Below, piece after piece: positions 49,014 through 58,729 of a stretch of 64,000 bases of DNA. The DNA is from Pararhizobium_B sp963838155. GTDB taxonomy: Bacteria; Pseudomonadota; Alphaproteobacteria; Rhizobiales; Rhizobiaceae. Every line of letters starts with the position of its first letter. The first letter of the stretch is position 1. The stretch lies in the NCBI GenBank assembly GCA_963838155.1, contig CAWIQE010000018.1:1-64000 (forward strand). Direction: 5' to 3'. A program made the translations under genes and the position numbers. The notes beneath the pieces were generated by a model. The model was not told where the DNA came from. It saw nothing but the letters and a program-made list of their open reading frames with translations, and searched no databases.

Positions 49014-51358
49014 CGCCGTCCGCGCGGTCCGCGCTGGCCGGCTTTCCGTCGCGCATCCGTCGGCTTGCCGCGTTTGCGGCCGGCCTTGTGAAACGAGCGG
49101 ACCGCCGTCGGCAGCTTGCGGCCCTCGCTCAGGATCTCGAACCTCAATGCGCCCGCCAGCGGCACTGCCTCGACGAGCTTCGCTTCGACCTCGTCGCCGA
49201 GACGGTATCCGAGACCGGTCTTCTCGCCGACGAGCGCCTGATGGGCCTCGTCGTAGATATAGTAGTCGAGACCCAAAGTGGAAACGGGCACGAAACCGTC
49301 TGCGCCATATTGCGGCAGGACGATGAAAAGCCCGGATCTCGTGACGCCGGAGACGCGCCCCTCGAACACGGCGCCGACCCGCCCGGCGAGGTGGTGGGCG
49401 ACGAGACGGTCGACCGTTTCCCGCTCCGCAGCCATTGCGCGGCGTTCGAAGGTCGAGATCTCCGCGGCGATGTCGTCGAGCGTCGCCTCCTGTTCCGGCG
49501 TCAGGCCGCCTTCTCCGAGCTTCAGCGAAGAGACCAGCGCCCGGTGGACGATGAGGTCCGCATAGCGCCGGATCGGCGACGTGAAATGCGCATAGCGCAG
49601 GAGATTGAGGCCGAAATGGCCGATGTTCTCCTGCGTATAGATGGCCTGGCTCTGGGAACGCAGCACCATTTCGCCGACCATGCTCTCGTAGGGCTTGTCG
49701 ATGGCCCTGGCGAGGATGCTGTTGAAATGATTGGCCCTGAGGTTCCCGCGCGCCAGGGGTATGTCGAGCGTGGCCAGGAATTCGCGCAGCGTCTCCTGCT
49801 TGGCGAGCGACGGGCTGTCGTGAACGCGGTAGACGAGGGGCTGGCGCTTCTGCTCCAGCGTCTCGGCAGCCGCCACGTTCGCCTGGATCATGAATTCCTC
49901 GATCAGGCGATGGGCGTCGAGGCGCTGCGGAACCACCACCCGGTCGATGGTGCCGTCGTCCTTGAGCAGGATCTTCCGTTCCGGGAGATCGAGTTCCAGC
50001 GGCTGTCGCCGGCTTCTCCCGCGTCCCAGCACCTCGTAGGCATGCCACAGCGGCTTCAGCACGCTCTCCAGCAGAGGTCCGGTCGTGTCGTCGACAGCGC
50101 CGTCGATGGCCGCCTGCGCCTGCTGGTAGGACAGTTTCGCGAGGCTGCGCATCATGATGCGGTGAAAGCTGTGCCCGGCCTTTCGCCCCTCCTTGGAGAA
50201 GACCATGCGCACGGCGAGGGCCGGCCGGTCGACACCTTCCCGGAGGGAACACAAATCGTTCGATATCCGCTCGGGCAGCATCGGTACGACCCTGTCCGGG
50301 AAATAGACCGAATTGCCGCGCTTCAGCGCCTCGCGGTCGAGGGCTGAATCGGGGCGCACGTACCAGGAGACGTCGGCGATCGCCACGGTGACGATGACCC
50401 CGCCCGCATTGTCGGGAGAAGGATCCGGCTCCGCATGGACGGCGTCGTCATGGTCCTTGGCGTCGGGCGGATCGATCGTGACGAGCGGCAGCGCGCGCCA
50501 GTCCTCGCGCTTTTTCATGGAGGCGGGCGCGGCCGCGTCCGCCTCCGCGATGACGGCGTCCGGGAAGACATGCGGTATGCCATGGGCGTGGATCGCGATC
50601 ATCGAGATCGCCTTTTCGCTGGCGACGGACCCGATCACCTTGAGGATCTTTCCGCGGGGAAGACCGTAACGCCCGCCTCGCGAGGCCTCGACTTCCACCA
50701 GGTCGCCGTCCCGGGCGCCGCCCGTGTGGTCGGGATCGACGGAAAGCTCGTCGCCGCGGCGTTCGATCGGCATGACGCGACCGCCGCCGCCCTGTATCTC
50801 GCGGAAGACGCCGAGGCCGGCGCCGCGGCGGCGGTCGATGACTTTCATGACTCGGGCGGTGTAGGCCGGGCCGGATCCCGAGGTGTTGGGGAAGATCCGC
50901 GCCAGCACGCGGTCGCCTATACCAGGCGTGGGACCGGGACGCTGCGCCCGCCCACGTCCGCCGGACGAGGCCTGCCGGATCGCCACTGCCGGCGCCACGC
51001 CGGACTCCTCGAGCCATTCGGCCGGCCGCGCGACGAGACCTCCGTCCGCATCGCGCGTCGCGATGTCGAGCAGGGCGACGGGAGGAAGGTTGCCCGGACG
51101 CGCCAGTTGCTTGCGTCGCCGCTCGATCAATCCCTCGTCTTCGAGCTCCTTGAGCAGCGCCTTGAGCGCGACCCGGTCGCCGCCCTTCAGGGAGAAGGCC
51201 TTGGCGATGTCCCGCTTTGTCGCCCGGTCGGGATGTTCGGTAATGAAGCGCAGCACCGTCTCGCGATCCGGAACGCCCTGCGGTTGCTTGCGCAAGGCCT
51301 CGCGGTCGGGCCGCTTCGCAGATCTCTCATTCGGCGGGGTCCCAGGTCTCCGAGCCAA
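49010..51358 (-). CDS. rnr: Ribonuclease R
   Basis: This 782-residue 3'-5' exoribonuclease degrades structured RNA. It has an N-terminal winged-helix region (ATKRDIAKAFSLKGGDRVAL), cold-shock domains, the RNB catalytic core with Asp cluster DPPDAKDHDDAVHAE, YVRPDSALDREALKRGNSVY and HFTSPIRRYADLIVHRAL, an S1 domain, and a basic tail rich in Lys and Arg. The start is TTG at 51358, two bases after the topA stop. GAGGA lies just upstream. Confidence 0.95.
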   Translation of the reverse strand: MARRPGTPPNERSAKRPDREALRKQPQGVPDRETVLRFITEHPDRATKRDIAKAFSLKGGDRVALKALLKELEDEGLIERRRKQLARPGNLPPVALLDIATRDADGGLVARPAEWLEESGVAPAVAIRQASSGGRGRAQRPGPTPGIGDRVLARIFPNTSGSGPAYTARVMKVIDRRRGAGLGVFREIQGGGGRVMPIERRGDELSVDPDHTGGARDGDLVEVEASRGGRYGLPRGKILKVIGSVASEKAISMIAIHAHGIPHVFPDAVIAEADAAAPASMKKREDWRALPLVTIDPPDAKDHDDAVHAEPDPSPDNAGGVIVTVAIADVSWYVRPDSALDREALKRGNSVYFPDRVVPMLPERISNDLCSLREGVDRPALAVRMVFSKEGRKAGHSFHRIMMRSLAKLSYQQAQAAIDGAVDDTTGPLLESVLKPLWHAYEVLGRGRSRRQPLELDLPERKILLKDDGTIDRVVVPQRLDAHRLIEEFMIQANVAAAETLEQKRQPLVYRVHDSPSLAKQETLREFLATLDIPLARGNLRANHFNSILARAIDKPYESMVGEMVLRSQSQAIYTQENIGHFGLNLLRYAHFTSPIRRYADLIVHRALVSSLKLGEGGLTPEQEATLDDIAAEISTFERRAMAAERETVDRLVAHHLAGRVGAVFEGRVSGVTRSGLFIVLPQYGADGFVPVSTLGLDYYIYDEAHQALVGEKTGLGYRLGDEVEAKLVEAVPLAGALRFEILSEGRKLPTAVRSFHKAGRKRGKPTDARRKAGQRGPRGRR

Positions 51359-51360
51359 AT

Positions 51361-53973
51361 CTAGTCCTCGGCCGCACGGGCCGATTTCTTCCCGGCGGAT
51401 GCCTTCTTGCCCTTGGTCGTCCTCTTGCCGCCGGACTTCTTGCCCGCGCCGGTCTTGCCGGCCTTTTCGGCGATGAGGCCGAGCGCCTCCTCCACCGTGA
51501 TGCCCTGCGGGTCCTTGCCCTTGGGCAGGGTGGCGTTGACCTTGCCCCAGTTGACATAGGGCCCGTAGCGGCCGTCGCGAACGGTGATGGCGCCGCCGTC
51601 GGGGTGTTCTCCGAGCTCCTTCAGCGCCGCCGGGGCACTGCGTCCGCGCCCGCGGCCGTTCGCCTTCTTCTCGGCGATGACCGTCACCGCACGGTTCAGC
51701 CCGATCGAGAAGACGTCTTCCACGCTCTCGAGGTTGGCGTAGGTACCGTCGTGGAGAACGAATGGCCCGTAGCGTCCGATCCCGGCGGAAATCATCTTGC
51801 CGCTTTCGGGATGCTTTCCGATGTCGCGCGGCAGCGAGAGCAGGGCGAGCGCCTTCTCGTGGTCGATGTCCTCCGGCTTCCAGCCCTTGGGCAGGCTCGA
51901 GCGCTTGGCATCCTTGCCTTCGCCACGCTGGACGTAGGGCCCGAAACGGCCGCTCCTGAGGGTGATTTCCTCATCGGTGTGCGGATCCCTGCCGAGACCC
52001 TTGGGCTCGTTCGAAAGCGCCGCCTCCGCTTCGCTCCCGCTCTCCGACGAGAGCTGCCGGGTGTAGTTGCACTCCGGATAGTTGGAGCAGCCGACGAAGG
52101 CGCCGTACTTGCCGAGCTTGAGGGACAGTTGCCCGTTGCCGCAGTTCGGGCAGGCTCGGGGATCGCTGCCGTCCTCCTTCTTGGGGAAGACCAGGGGCGC
52201 GAGATCGTCGTTCAGCGCGTCCAGGACCTCGGAGACGCGCAGGTCCTTCGTCCCTTCGATATGGGCGAAGAATTCCTTCCAGAAGTCGCGAAGAACGTCC
52301 TTCCAGGCAAGGCTGCCATCGGAAATGCTGTCGAGCTTTTCCTCCAGGTCGGCCGTGAAGTCGTACTCCACATAGCGCTCGAAGAAGCTCTCCAGGAATG
52401 CCGTCACGAGGCGGCCCTTGGCTTCGGGAACGAGCTTGCGCTTGTCGATGCGCACGTAGTCCCGATCGCGCAGCGTGGCGAGCGTCGCGGCGTAGGTCGA
52501 CGGCCGGCCGATGCCGAGCTCTTCCATCTTCTTGATCAGCGTCGCTTCCGAATAGCGCGGCGGCGGCTCCGTGAAGTGCTGCGTCGAAAGGATCTTTTCG
52601 CGGCCCAGGTCTTCGTCCGGATTGATCTCCGGAAGCCGGCCGTCGTCGTCGCCGTCGTCGCTCTGTTCGCCGTCTTCCTTCTGGTCGGTATAGGCCGCGA
52701 TGAAGCCGTCGAAACGGATGACGGACCCGGTCGCCCGCAGGCCTGCGGTCTTCGAGCCGTTGCGGGCGGTGATCTCGACCGTCGTGCGCTCGATCTCCGC
52801 CGATGCCATCTGGCTGGCGATGCCGCGCTTCCAGACGAGTTCGTAGAGCTTGAGCTGGTCGGCATCCAGATACCGCTTCACCTGCTGCGGCGTGCGGTTG
52901 AAATCGGTCGGGCGGATGGCTTCGTGCGCTTCCTGCGCGTTTTTCGCCTTGGTCGAATAGAACCTGGCCTTCTCGGGCAGGTAGCGGGCGCCGAACTGGT
53001 CGCGGATCGCCTCGCGCGAAGCATCGATCGCCTCCGGCGCCATCTGCACCCCGTCCGTACGCATGTAGGTGATGAGGCCCACCGTCTCGCCGCCGAGATC
53101 GATGCCTTCGTAAAGGCGCTGCGCCACCTGCATCGTTCGCGAGGCGTTGAAGCCGAGCTTCGAAGAGGCGGCCTGCTGCAGCGTGGAGGTGGTGAAGGGC
53201 GGAGCGGGATTGCGCCGCGTCGGCTTGGCCTCGACGCTGTCGGTACGGAACGTCGCACCTTCGAGCATCTCCCGGATCGCGTTCGCCTCTTCGGCGTTCG
53301 AGATCGACATCCTCTGAATCCGCTTGCCTTCGTTGGAGACAAGCCGGGCGGTGAAGAGGTCGTTGCGGGGCGTCGTCAGTTCGGCGCCGATCTGCCAGTA
53401 TTCTTCCGAGACGAATCGTTCGATCTCGGCCTCGCGGTCGCAGACGAGACGCAGGGCCACCGACTGCACCCGGCCGGCCGAACGCGCGCCGGGCAGCTTC
53501 CGCCAGAGCACGGGCGAGAGGTTGAACCCGACGAGATAGTCGAGCGCGCGGCGCGCCAGGTAGGCGTCGACGAGCGGCGTGTCGATTTCGCGCGGATTGG
53601 CCATTGCGTCCAGCACGGCCTTTTTCGTGATCGCGTTGAAGACCACCCGCTGCACCGGCTTGTCGCCCAGCACCCGCTTGCGGCGAAGCACCTCCAGCAC
53701 GTGCCAGGAAATCGCTTCGCCCTCACGGTCGGGGTCCGTCGCGAGGACGAGGCCGTCGGACGTCTTCAGGGCGTCGGCAATCTCCTTGAGCCGCTTGTTG
53801 GAGGCGGCATCGACCTCCCACGTCATCGCGAAGTCTTCGTCGGGCCGGACGGAACCGTCCTTGGCCGGCAGGTCGCGCACATGTCCGAACGACGCCAGCA
53901 CCTTGTAGCCGGGCCCCAGATATTTGTTGATGGTCTTCGCCTTCGCAGGCGACTCGACGACGACGACGTCCAT
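51361..53973 (-). CDS. topA: DNA topoisomerase I
   Basis: This 870-residue type IA enzyme relaxes negative supercoils. It has the Toprim motif VVVESPAKAKTINKYLG and DPDREGEAISWHVLEVL, the active-site Tyr303 in LITYMRTDGVQMAPE, one four-Cys zinc ribbon (CPNCGNGQLSL then CSNYPEC), three TopoI C-repeats of the GRFGPYV type, and a Lys-rich tail that probably binds DNA. Length is usual for alphaproteobacteria. It leads a unit with rnr, DUF983 and NUDIX. Confidence 0.97.
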   Translation of the reverse strand: MDVVVVESPAKAKTINKYLGPGYKVLASFGHVRDLPAKDGSVRPDEDFAMTWEVDAASNKRLKEIADALKTSDGLVLATDPDREGEAISWHVLEVLRRKRVLGDKPVQRVVFNAITKKAVLDAMANPREIDTPLVDAYLARRALDYLVGFNLSPVLWRKLPGARSAGRVQSVALRLVCDREAEIERFVSEEYWQIGAELTTPRNDLFTARLVSNEGKRIQRMSISNAEEANAIREMLEGATFRTDSVEAKPTRRNPAPPFTTSTLQQAASSKLGFNASRTMQVAQRLYEGIDLGGETVGLITYMRTDGVQMAPEAIDASREAIRDQFGARYLPEKARFYSTKAKNAQEAHEAIRPTDFNRTPQQVKRYLDADQLKLYELVWKRGIASQMASAEIERTTVEITARNGSKTAGLRATGSVIRFDGFIAAYTDQKEDGEQSDDGDDDGRLPEINPDEDLGREKILSTQHFTEPPPRYSEATLIKKMEELGIGRPSTYAATLATLRDRDYVRIDKRKLVPEAKGRLVTAFLESFFERYVEYDFTADLEEKLDSISDGSLAWKDVLRDFWKEFFAHIEGTKDLRVSEVLDALNDDLAPLVFPKKEDGSDPRACPNCGNGQLSLKLGKYGAFVGCSNYPECNYTRQLSSESGSEAEAALSNEPKGLGRDPHTDEEITLRSGRFGPYVQRGEGKDAKRSSLPKGWKPEDIDHEKALALLSLPRDIGKHPESGKMISAGIGRYGPFVLHDGTYANLESVEDVFSIGLNRAVTVIAEKKANGRGRGRSAPAALKELGEHPDGGAITVRDGRYGPYVNWGKVNATLPKGKDPQGITVEEALGLIAEKAGKTGAGKKSGGKRTTKGKKASAGKKSARAAED

Positions 53974-54204
53974 TCTTCATCCTGAAACTTGTCGCGCGGA
54001 CGGTATGCTCACCGATCCGCCCGAACGGTCTGCGCCCCGACATGGACAGCCATCGCCCTGGGGTCAAGGGCCAGCGGCGAAATAGCGATCATGGCGCCGA
54101 AAATGCAACCATAAATAGCTATGGCGCAACTCTGCACTTTATGATAGTACCCGCAGGCAATGCTGCAACCATCCGGTTCTCTCATTCGCAGAAGGCCCAA
54201 ACAT

Positions 54205-54405
54205 ATGGCTCAATCGAAAGGCACGGCAAAGCAGGCGTCCGGTTCGACCACAGAAAACATTCGCTACGTCCGGGAGCTGCTCGTGGATTTGCGGACAGTC
54301 GCCGAGGCGGAAGGCTACGACATGCTGTGCTACCTCCTCGAGATGGCCTATCTCGAGGCGAGCGAGATCGATCTGGAGCGCCAGTCGAACCCGCCCGAAG
54401 GCTAG
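54205..54405 (+). CDS. Small helical protein of rhizobial type, unknown function
   Basis: This 66-residue frame (MAQSKGTAKQASGSTTENIR) contains a central helix pair, YVRELLVDLRTVAEAEGYDM then LCYLLEMAYLEASEI, a pattern I recall from small uncharacterised Hyphomicrobiales proteins. AGAAGG lies about nine bases before the ATG at 54205. It is divergent from topA and convergent with dprA. No function is known. Confidence 0.75.
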   Translation: MAQSKGTAKQASGSTTENIRYVRELLVDLRTVAEAEGYDMLCYLLEMAYLEASEIDLERQSNPPEG

Positions 54406-54460
54406 CCCATGAACGAATAGGCGCGAAGGCGGCCCGAAAGCGCCGCCGACCGCCGAGCGG

Positions 54461-55612
54461 CTATTCGTATGCCAAGGATACCATCCCGCCCGAATGGCGG
54501 TGAAGGCGTCCGGCGAGATCGAGCTCGAGCAGGACGAGATACACGGCGGGCGGGGCGAGGCCCGTATGGCGAATGACGTCGTCGATCTCGACCGGCGTCG
54601 GACCCAGGGACTCGACGATGCGGGCGCGCTCCGTATCGTCCGGAGGCGTGGTCATGGCTTGCTGTCCGTAGTCACCCGGTTCCCCTATGGTCGACGGGTC
54701 GGTCCGCGCGATCCGGCTGACCGGGGCGAGAGCCTCGACGACGTCTTCGACGGCGGTGGTCACGATCGCGCCGTCCTTGAGCAGGGCGTTGCAGCCGGCC
54801 GCGCGCGGATCGAGCGGCGATCCGGGCACGGCGAAGACGAGCCGGCCGAAATCCGCGGCCCTGCGCGCCGTTATGAGCGAGCCGGACCGGCGCGCTGCCT
54901 CGATGACGACGAGTCCGAGCGAAATCCCGGCGATCAACCGGTTGCGGCGTGGAAAGTCCCGGGCGCGCGGTTCCCACCCGAACGGCATTTCGCTGATCGC
55001 GAGGCCGTCGCCGCCGGTGATGCGGTCGTAGAGTGCGGCGTTCTCCGGCGGGTAGGGCCGGTCGAGGCCGCCTGCCATGGCTGCGATCGTCCCGGTGGCG
55101 AGCGTCGCCTTGTGCGCCGCGGCGTCGATGCCGCGGGCAAGGCCGGAAACGACGGTATAGCCGGCCGCCGCGAGGCCCAGCGCCATTGTCGCGGCGAACT
55201 TGCAGCCGGCGACCGAAGCGTTGCGCGCGCCGACGATGCCGACGGCCGGCGGCAGGCAGAAATCGGCGTTGCCCTTCACGGCGATCAGCGGCGGCGCGCC
55301 GTCGATGGTCCGGAGGGCAGGGGGATAGTGCGGCTCGCCGACACCGATGAACCGCGCGCCGAAGCGGCGGGCGGTCTCCAGCTCGCGCTCGGCATCGTCC
55401 CGGCTTGCGACCCGTATCCGACGCGTGGCGCCGCCGCGCACGGACAGGTCCGGAAGCATCTCGATCGCCGTTTCGGCGGAACCGAAATGGTTGATCAGGT
55501 GGCGAAACGTGATCGGCCCGACATTGTCGCTTCTGATGAGCCGGAGCCATGCGAGCCTTTGGCGGTCGGTCAGCGGGATCCCGCCGGCCGCGTCGTCCGC
55601 GCCGTCGTTCAT
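54461..55612 (-). CDS. dprA: DNA-processing protein DprA
   Basis: This 383-residue protein loads RecA onto incoming single-stranded DNA. It has an N-terminal SAM-like region, the Rossmann core VGIVGARNASVAGCKFA, VVSGLARGIDAAAH, AGGLDRPYPPEN, FPRRNRLIAGISLGLVVIEA and SGSLITARRAADFGR, and a C-terminal DprA winged helix ending HRHSGGMVSLAYE. It overlaps plsY by ATGA. No other competence genes are in the window. Confidence 0.95.
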   Translation of the reverse strand: MNDGADDAAGGIPLTDRQRLAWLRLIRSDNVGPITFRHLINHFGSAETAIEMLPDLSVRGGATRRIRVASRDDAERELETARRFGARFIGVGEPHYPPALRTIDGAPPLIAVKGNADFCLPPAVGIVGARNASVAGCKFAATMALGLAAAGYTVVSGLARGIDAAAHKATLATGTIAAMAGGLDRPYPPENAALYDRITGGDGLAISEMPFGWEPRARDFPRRNRLIAGISLGLVVIEAARRSGSLITARRAADFGRLVFAVPGSPLDPRAAGCNALLKDGAIVTTAVEDVVEALAPVSRIARTDPSTIGEPGDYGQQAMTTPPDDTERARIVESLGPTPVEIDDVIRHTGLAPPAVYLVLLELDLAGRLHRHSGGMVSLAYE

Positions 55613-56226
55613 CCCTTCGCGCCGATCTTGCTCTCGCCGCCGGCGAGCAGGCGTCCGATATTCGCCCGGTGCTTCATGAAGCTGAGCACCGTCATCAGTG
55701 CGAAGAGCCCGGCGACATTGGCGTGGCCCGCGAAAAAGAGCACCAGGGTCGTCGCGACGGTCGCAAGCAGGGCCGCCAGGGAGGAATAGCGCGTGATATA
55801 GGCGACGCCGATCCAGACGACGGCAAAAACCAGCACCATGGCGGGGACGAGGCCGAGCAGCACGCCGATATAGGTGGCGACGCCCTTTCCGCCGCGAAAG
55901 CCGATCCAGACCGGAAACAGGTGTCCGAGGAAGGCGCCGAGACCCGCCGCGATCGCCATGTCCAGCTGGAAGTAATAGGAAGCGACGACCACCGGGATGG
56001 TACCCTTCAGCGCATCGCAGAGGAGCGTCGCGGCCGCGATCGTCTTGTTCCCGGTTCGAAGGACGTTCGTCGCCCCGATATTGCCGGATCCGATGGTTCG
56101 CACGTCGCCGAGCCCCGCCATGCGCGTGAGGATCAGGCCGAAGGGGATCGAGCCGACGACGTAGCCGCACGCCAGTGCGGCCAGAAGCAGCGGCAAGCTG
56201 GCTTGCCAAATCGTGTGATCGGGCAA
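55609..56226 (-). CDS. plsY: Acyl-phosphate glycerol-3-phosphate acyltransferase PlsY
   Basis: This 205-residue five-helix inner-membrane enzyme acylates glycerol-3-phosphate from acyl-phosphate. Conserved motifs are GSGNIGATNVLR, LCDALKGTIPV, and GHLFPVWIGFRGGKGVAT. It starts with TTG at 56226, six bases after GGGAGGGG. It overlaps dprA by four bases and lies 112 bases after the pyrC' stop. Confidence 0.96.
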   Translation of the reverse strand: MPDHTIWQASLPLLLAALACGYVVGSIPFGLILTRMAGLGDVRTIGSGNIGATNVLRTGNKTIAAATLLCDALKGTIPVVVASYYFQLDMAIAAGLGAFLGHLFPVWIGFRGGKGVATYIGVLLGLVPAMVLVFAVVWIGVAYITRYSSLAALLATVATTLVLFFAGHANVAGLFALMTVLSFMKHRANIGRLLAGGESKIGAKG

Positions 56227-56338
56227 CGGTTTCCCCTCCCTGTATCCGCGCGGGCGTTATCCCGTCCGGTGTTAGCGCAAGTCGGCGCGATTAGAAACAC
56301 GCCTATACAACTATTCCACGAATTGGGGGGTCGGATCG

Positions 56339-57649
56339 TCAGTCGCGGCGACGGAGCCGGAAGACGGTTCGTCCGCCCACGATGGTTTCCAGCACCCGAC
56401 CCTGCAGGCGCGCATCCTCGAACGGCGTGTTCTTCGAGCGCGACACGAGCTCCTCCTTCGCGACGATCCAGGGCTCGTCCGTATCGACGAGCGCGATGTC
56501 GGCGGCGGCACCGGGCGAAAGCGAACCGCCCGGAAGGCCGAAGATCGCCGCGGGACGGGTCGACATGGCGTCGATCAGCCGCATCAGGGAAACCTCGCCG
56601 GAATGGTGAAGGCGAAGCGCCGCCGAAAGCATCGTCTCGAGCCCGACGGCCCCGTCGGCCGCGTCGGCGAAGGGCAGGCGCTTCGTGTCGACGTCCTGCG
56701 GATCGTGGGACGACACCACGACGTCGATGGTTCCGTCCGCGAGCGCGGCGACCATGGCGGCGCGGTCGTCCTCGGCGCGAAGCGGCGGCGAGAGGCGGAA
56801 GAAGGTGCGATACTCGCCGACGTCGTTCTCGTTCAGCGTCAGGTGGTTGATCGAGACCCCGCAGGTGACCCTCTGCCGGCGCTTCTTCGCGTCGCGAATG
56901 AGGTCGGCCGATTCCGAAACGGAGATCTTGGCCGCATGGTAGCGGCAGCCCGTCAGGGCGGCGAGGCGAAGGTCGCGCTCGAGCGGGATGATCTCCGCCT
57001 CGCGCGGGATCCCCGGAAGGCCGAGCCAGCTCGCGAAAAGGCCCTCGTTCATGACGCCGCCGGAGGCGAGGTCGCGATCCTGCGTTTCGCACACGACGAC
57101 CGAATCGAACTGCCGCGCGTAGGTCATCGCCCGCCGCATCACCTGTGCGTTCGCGACGGTGTTGCGCCCGTCGGTGAAGGCGACCGCGCCTGCGTCGCCG
57201 AGCAGCCCGATCTCGCTCATCTCGGCGCCGCGTAGCCCCTTGGTGAGCGCCGCGGCGGGATAGACGTTGACCGAAGCGCCGTCGCGAGCCGTCTTCAGCA
57301 CGAACTCCACCAGAGCCACGTCGTCGATCGCGGGATCGGTGTCCGGCATCATGACGAAGGAGGTGACGCCCCCGGCCGCGGCGGCCGCGCTCGCGGAGGC
57401 GATCGTTTCGCGATGCTCGGCGCCCGGTTCCCCGACGAACACCCGCGTATCGACGAGGCCCGGCACCGCGACGAGGCCGCGGCAGTCGGTGCGCTCGGCA
57501 TGTTCGGGCGCGCCTTGGTCGAGCGCGTCGCGCCCGGCCGCGCGGATCGTGCCGTCGGCGATGACGATGGTGCCGATCTCGTCCAGGTTTCGCGACGGAT
57601 CGACGATCCGGACGTTTTCGAGGAGGCGGGGCGGCGCGGTCGCGGTCAC
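56339..57649 (-). CDS. Dihydroorotase-like protein lacking catalytic residues (PyrC')
   Basis: The 436-residue protein has the amidohydrolase fold of dihydroorotase, but the metal motif DxHxH is replaced by VDTRVFVGEPG (residues 67-76), the substrate motif MPNTxP by MMPDTDP, and the catalytic DHAPH by SSHDPQD. These changes match the inactive dihydroorotase homologues (PyrC'/PyrX) that assemble with aspartate carbamoyltransferase in Pseudomonas. Its start overlaps the pyrB end by ATGA, supporting a complex with PyrB. An active dihydroorotase should exist elsewhere in the genome. Confidence 0.88.
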   Translation of the reverse strand: MTATAPPRLLENVRIVDPSRNLDEIGTIVIADGTIRAAGRDALDQGAPEHAERTDCRGLVAVPGLVDTRVFVGEPGAEHRETIASASAAAAAGGVTSFVMMPDTDPAIDDVALVEFVLKTARDGASVNVYPAAALTKGLRGAEMSEIGLLGDAGAVAFTDGRNTVANAQVMRRAMTYARQFDSVVVCETQDRDLASGGVMNEGLFASWLGLPGIPREAEIIPLERDLRLAALTGCRYHAAKISVSESADLIRDAKKRRQRVTCGVSINHLTLNENDVGEYRTFFRLSPPLRAEDDRAAMVAALADGTIDVVVSSHDPQDVDTKRLPFADAADGAVGLETMLSAALRLHHSGEVSLMRLIDAMSTRPAAIFGLPGGSLSPGAAADIALVDTDEPWIVAKEELVSRSKNTPFEDARLQGRVLETIVGGRTVFRLRRRD

Positions 57650-58605
57650 TTGGGCTCCCCTTTCGCTTGTCCCCCGAGCAGGGTTTCCATGACCGCCATG
57701 CGAACGGCGACGCCCATCTCGACCTGCGCCTCGATGACGCTTTGCGGGCCGTCGGCCACGTCCGATGCGATCTCCACTCCCCGGTTCATCGGGCCGGGAT
57801 GCATAACGAGCGCGTCGTCCCTGGCCGCCTTCAGCTTGTCGGCATTGAGGCCGAAATACCGGAAGTACTCCCGGACCGAAGGCACGAAGGAGCCCGTCAT
57901 GCGCTCGCGCTGAAGTCGGAGCATCATCACGACGTCGGCGTCGGCGAGGCCGTCTTCCATGCGGTGAAAGACCTCGACCCCCATCCTTTCGATGCCCGCC
58001 GGCAGCAGGGTCGGCGGCGCGACGGCGCGCACGCGCGCTCCCATCGCATTGAGGAGGATGATGTTCGACCGCGCAACCCGCGAATGCAGGATGTCGCCGC
58101 AGATCGTCACGATGAGCCGGCTGAGGCGGCCCTTGGCGCGGCGGATGGTCAGCGCGTCGAGAAGCGCCTGGGTCGGATGCTCGTGGGCGCCGTCCCCGGC
58201 GTTGACCACCGAGCAGCCCACCTTCTGGGCGAGCAGCGCCACGGCGCCGGCCGACGAATGCCTGACGACGAGGATGTCGGGCCGCATGGCGTTGAGCGTC
58301 ATGGCGGTGTCGATCAGGGTCTCGCCCTTCTTGACGGAGGAATTGCCCACCGACATGTTCATCACGTCCGCACCGAGGCGCTTGCCCGCGAGTTCGAACG
58401 ATGCCTGGGTTCGGGTGGAGGCCTCGAAGAAAAGGTTGATCTGCGTGAGCCCGCGCAGCGTGCCGGTCTTCTTTTCGCGCCGGCGGCTGATCTGCACGGC
58501 CGCATCCGCCCTGTCGAGCAGGTAGCCGATCTCATGCTCCGTCAGTCCCGCAATGCCGAGCAGATGGCGGTGTGAGAACGGCATTGTGAGGCTCGAAGCT
58601 GTCAT
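57646..58605 (-). CDS. pyrB: Aspartate carbamoyltransferase catalytic subunit
   Basis: This 319-residue enzyme makes carbamoyl-aspartate, the first committed pyrimidine intermediate. It has the carbamoyl-phosphate motif FFEASTRTQASFELA, SSVKKGETLIDTAMTL, the GAHEHPTQALLDALTI block and MLRLQRERM. The ATG at 58605 gives an N terminus MTASSLTMPFSHRHLLG; a later ATG at 58584 is possible. It is coupled to the pyrC' gene and divergent from the AidB-like gene. Confidence 0.96.
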   Translation of the reverse strand: MTASSLTMPFSHRHLLGIAGLTEHEIGYLLDRADAAVQISRRREKKTGTLRGLTQINLFFEASTRTQASFELAGKRLGADVMNMSVGNSSVKKGETLIDTAMTLNAMRPDILVVRHSSAGAVALLAQKVGCSVVNAGDGAHEHPTQALLDALTIRRAKGRLSRLIVTICGDILHSRVARSNIILLNAMGARVRAVAPPTLLPAGIERMGVEVFHRMEDGLADADVVMMLRLQRERMTGSFVPSVREYFRYFGLNADKLKAARDDALVMHPGPMNRGVEIASDVADGPQSVIEAQVEMGVAVRMAVMETLLGGQAKGEPK

Positions 58606-58729
58606 GGTTGGCGGTTCTATAGGGGCGAATGCCCTTGCGGGCAAGAATTACTGCGGACGAAAGACCCCACCGTCCCCAGCAGCTGAAACGACGAATGCAT
58701 TGTGGCGCGAATCCGGCTAGAGAGTTGGC

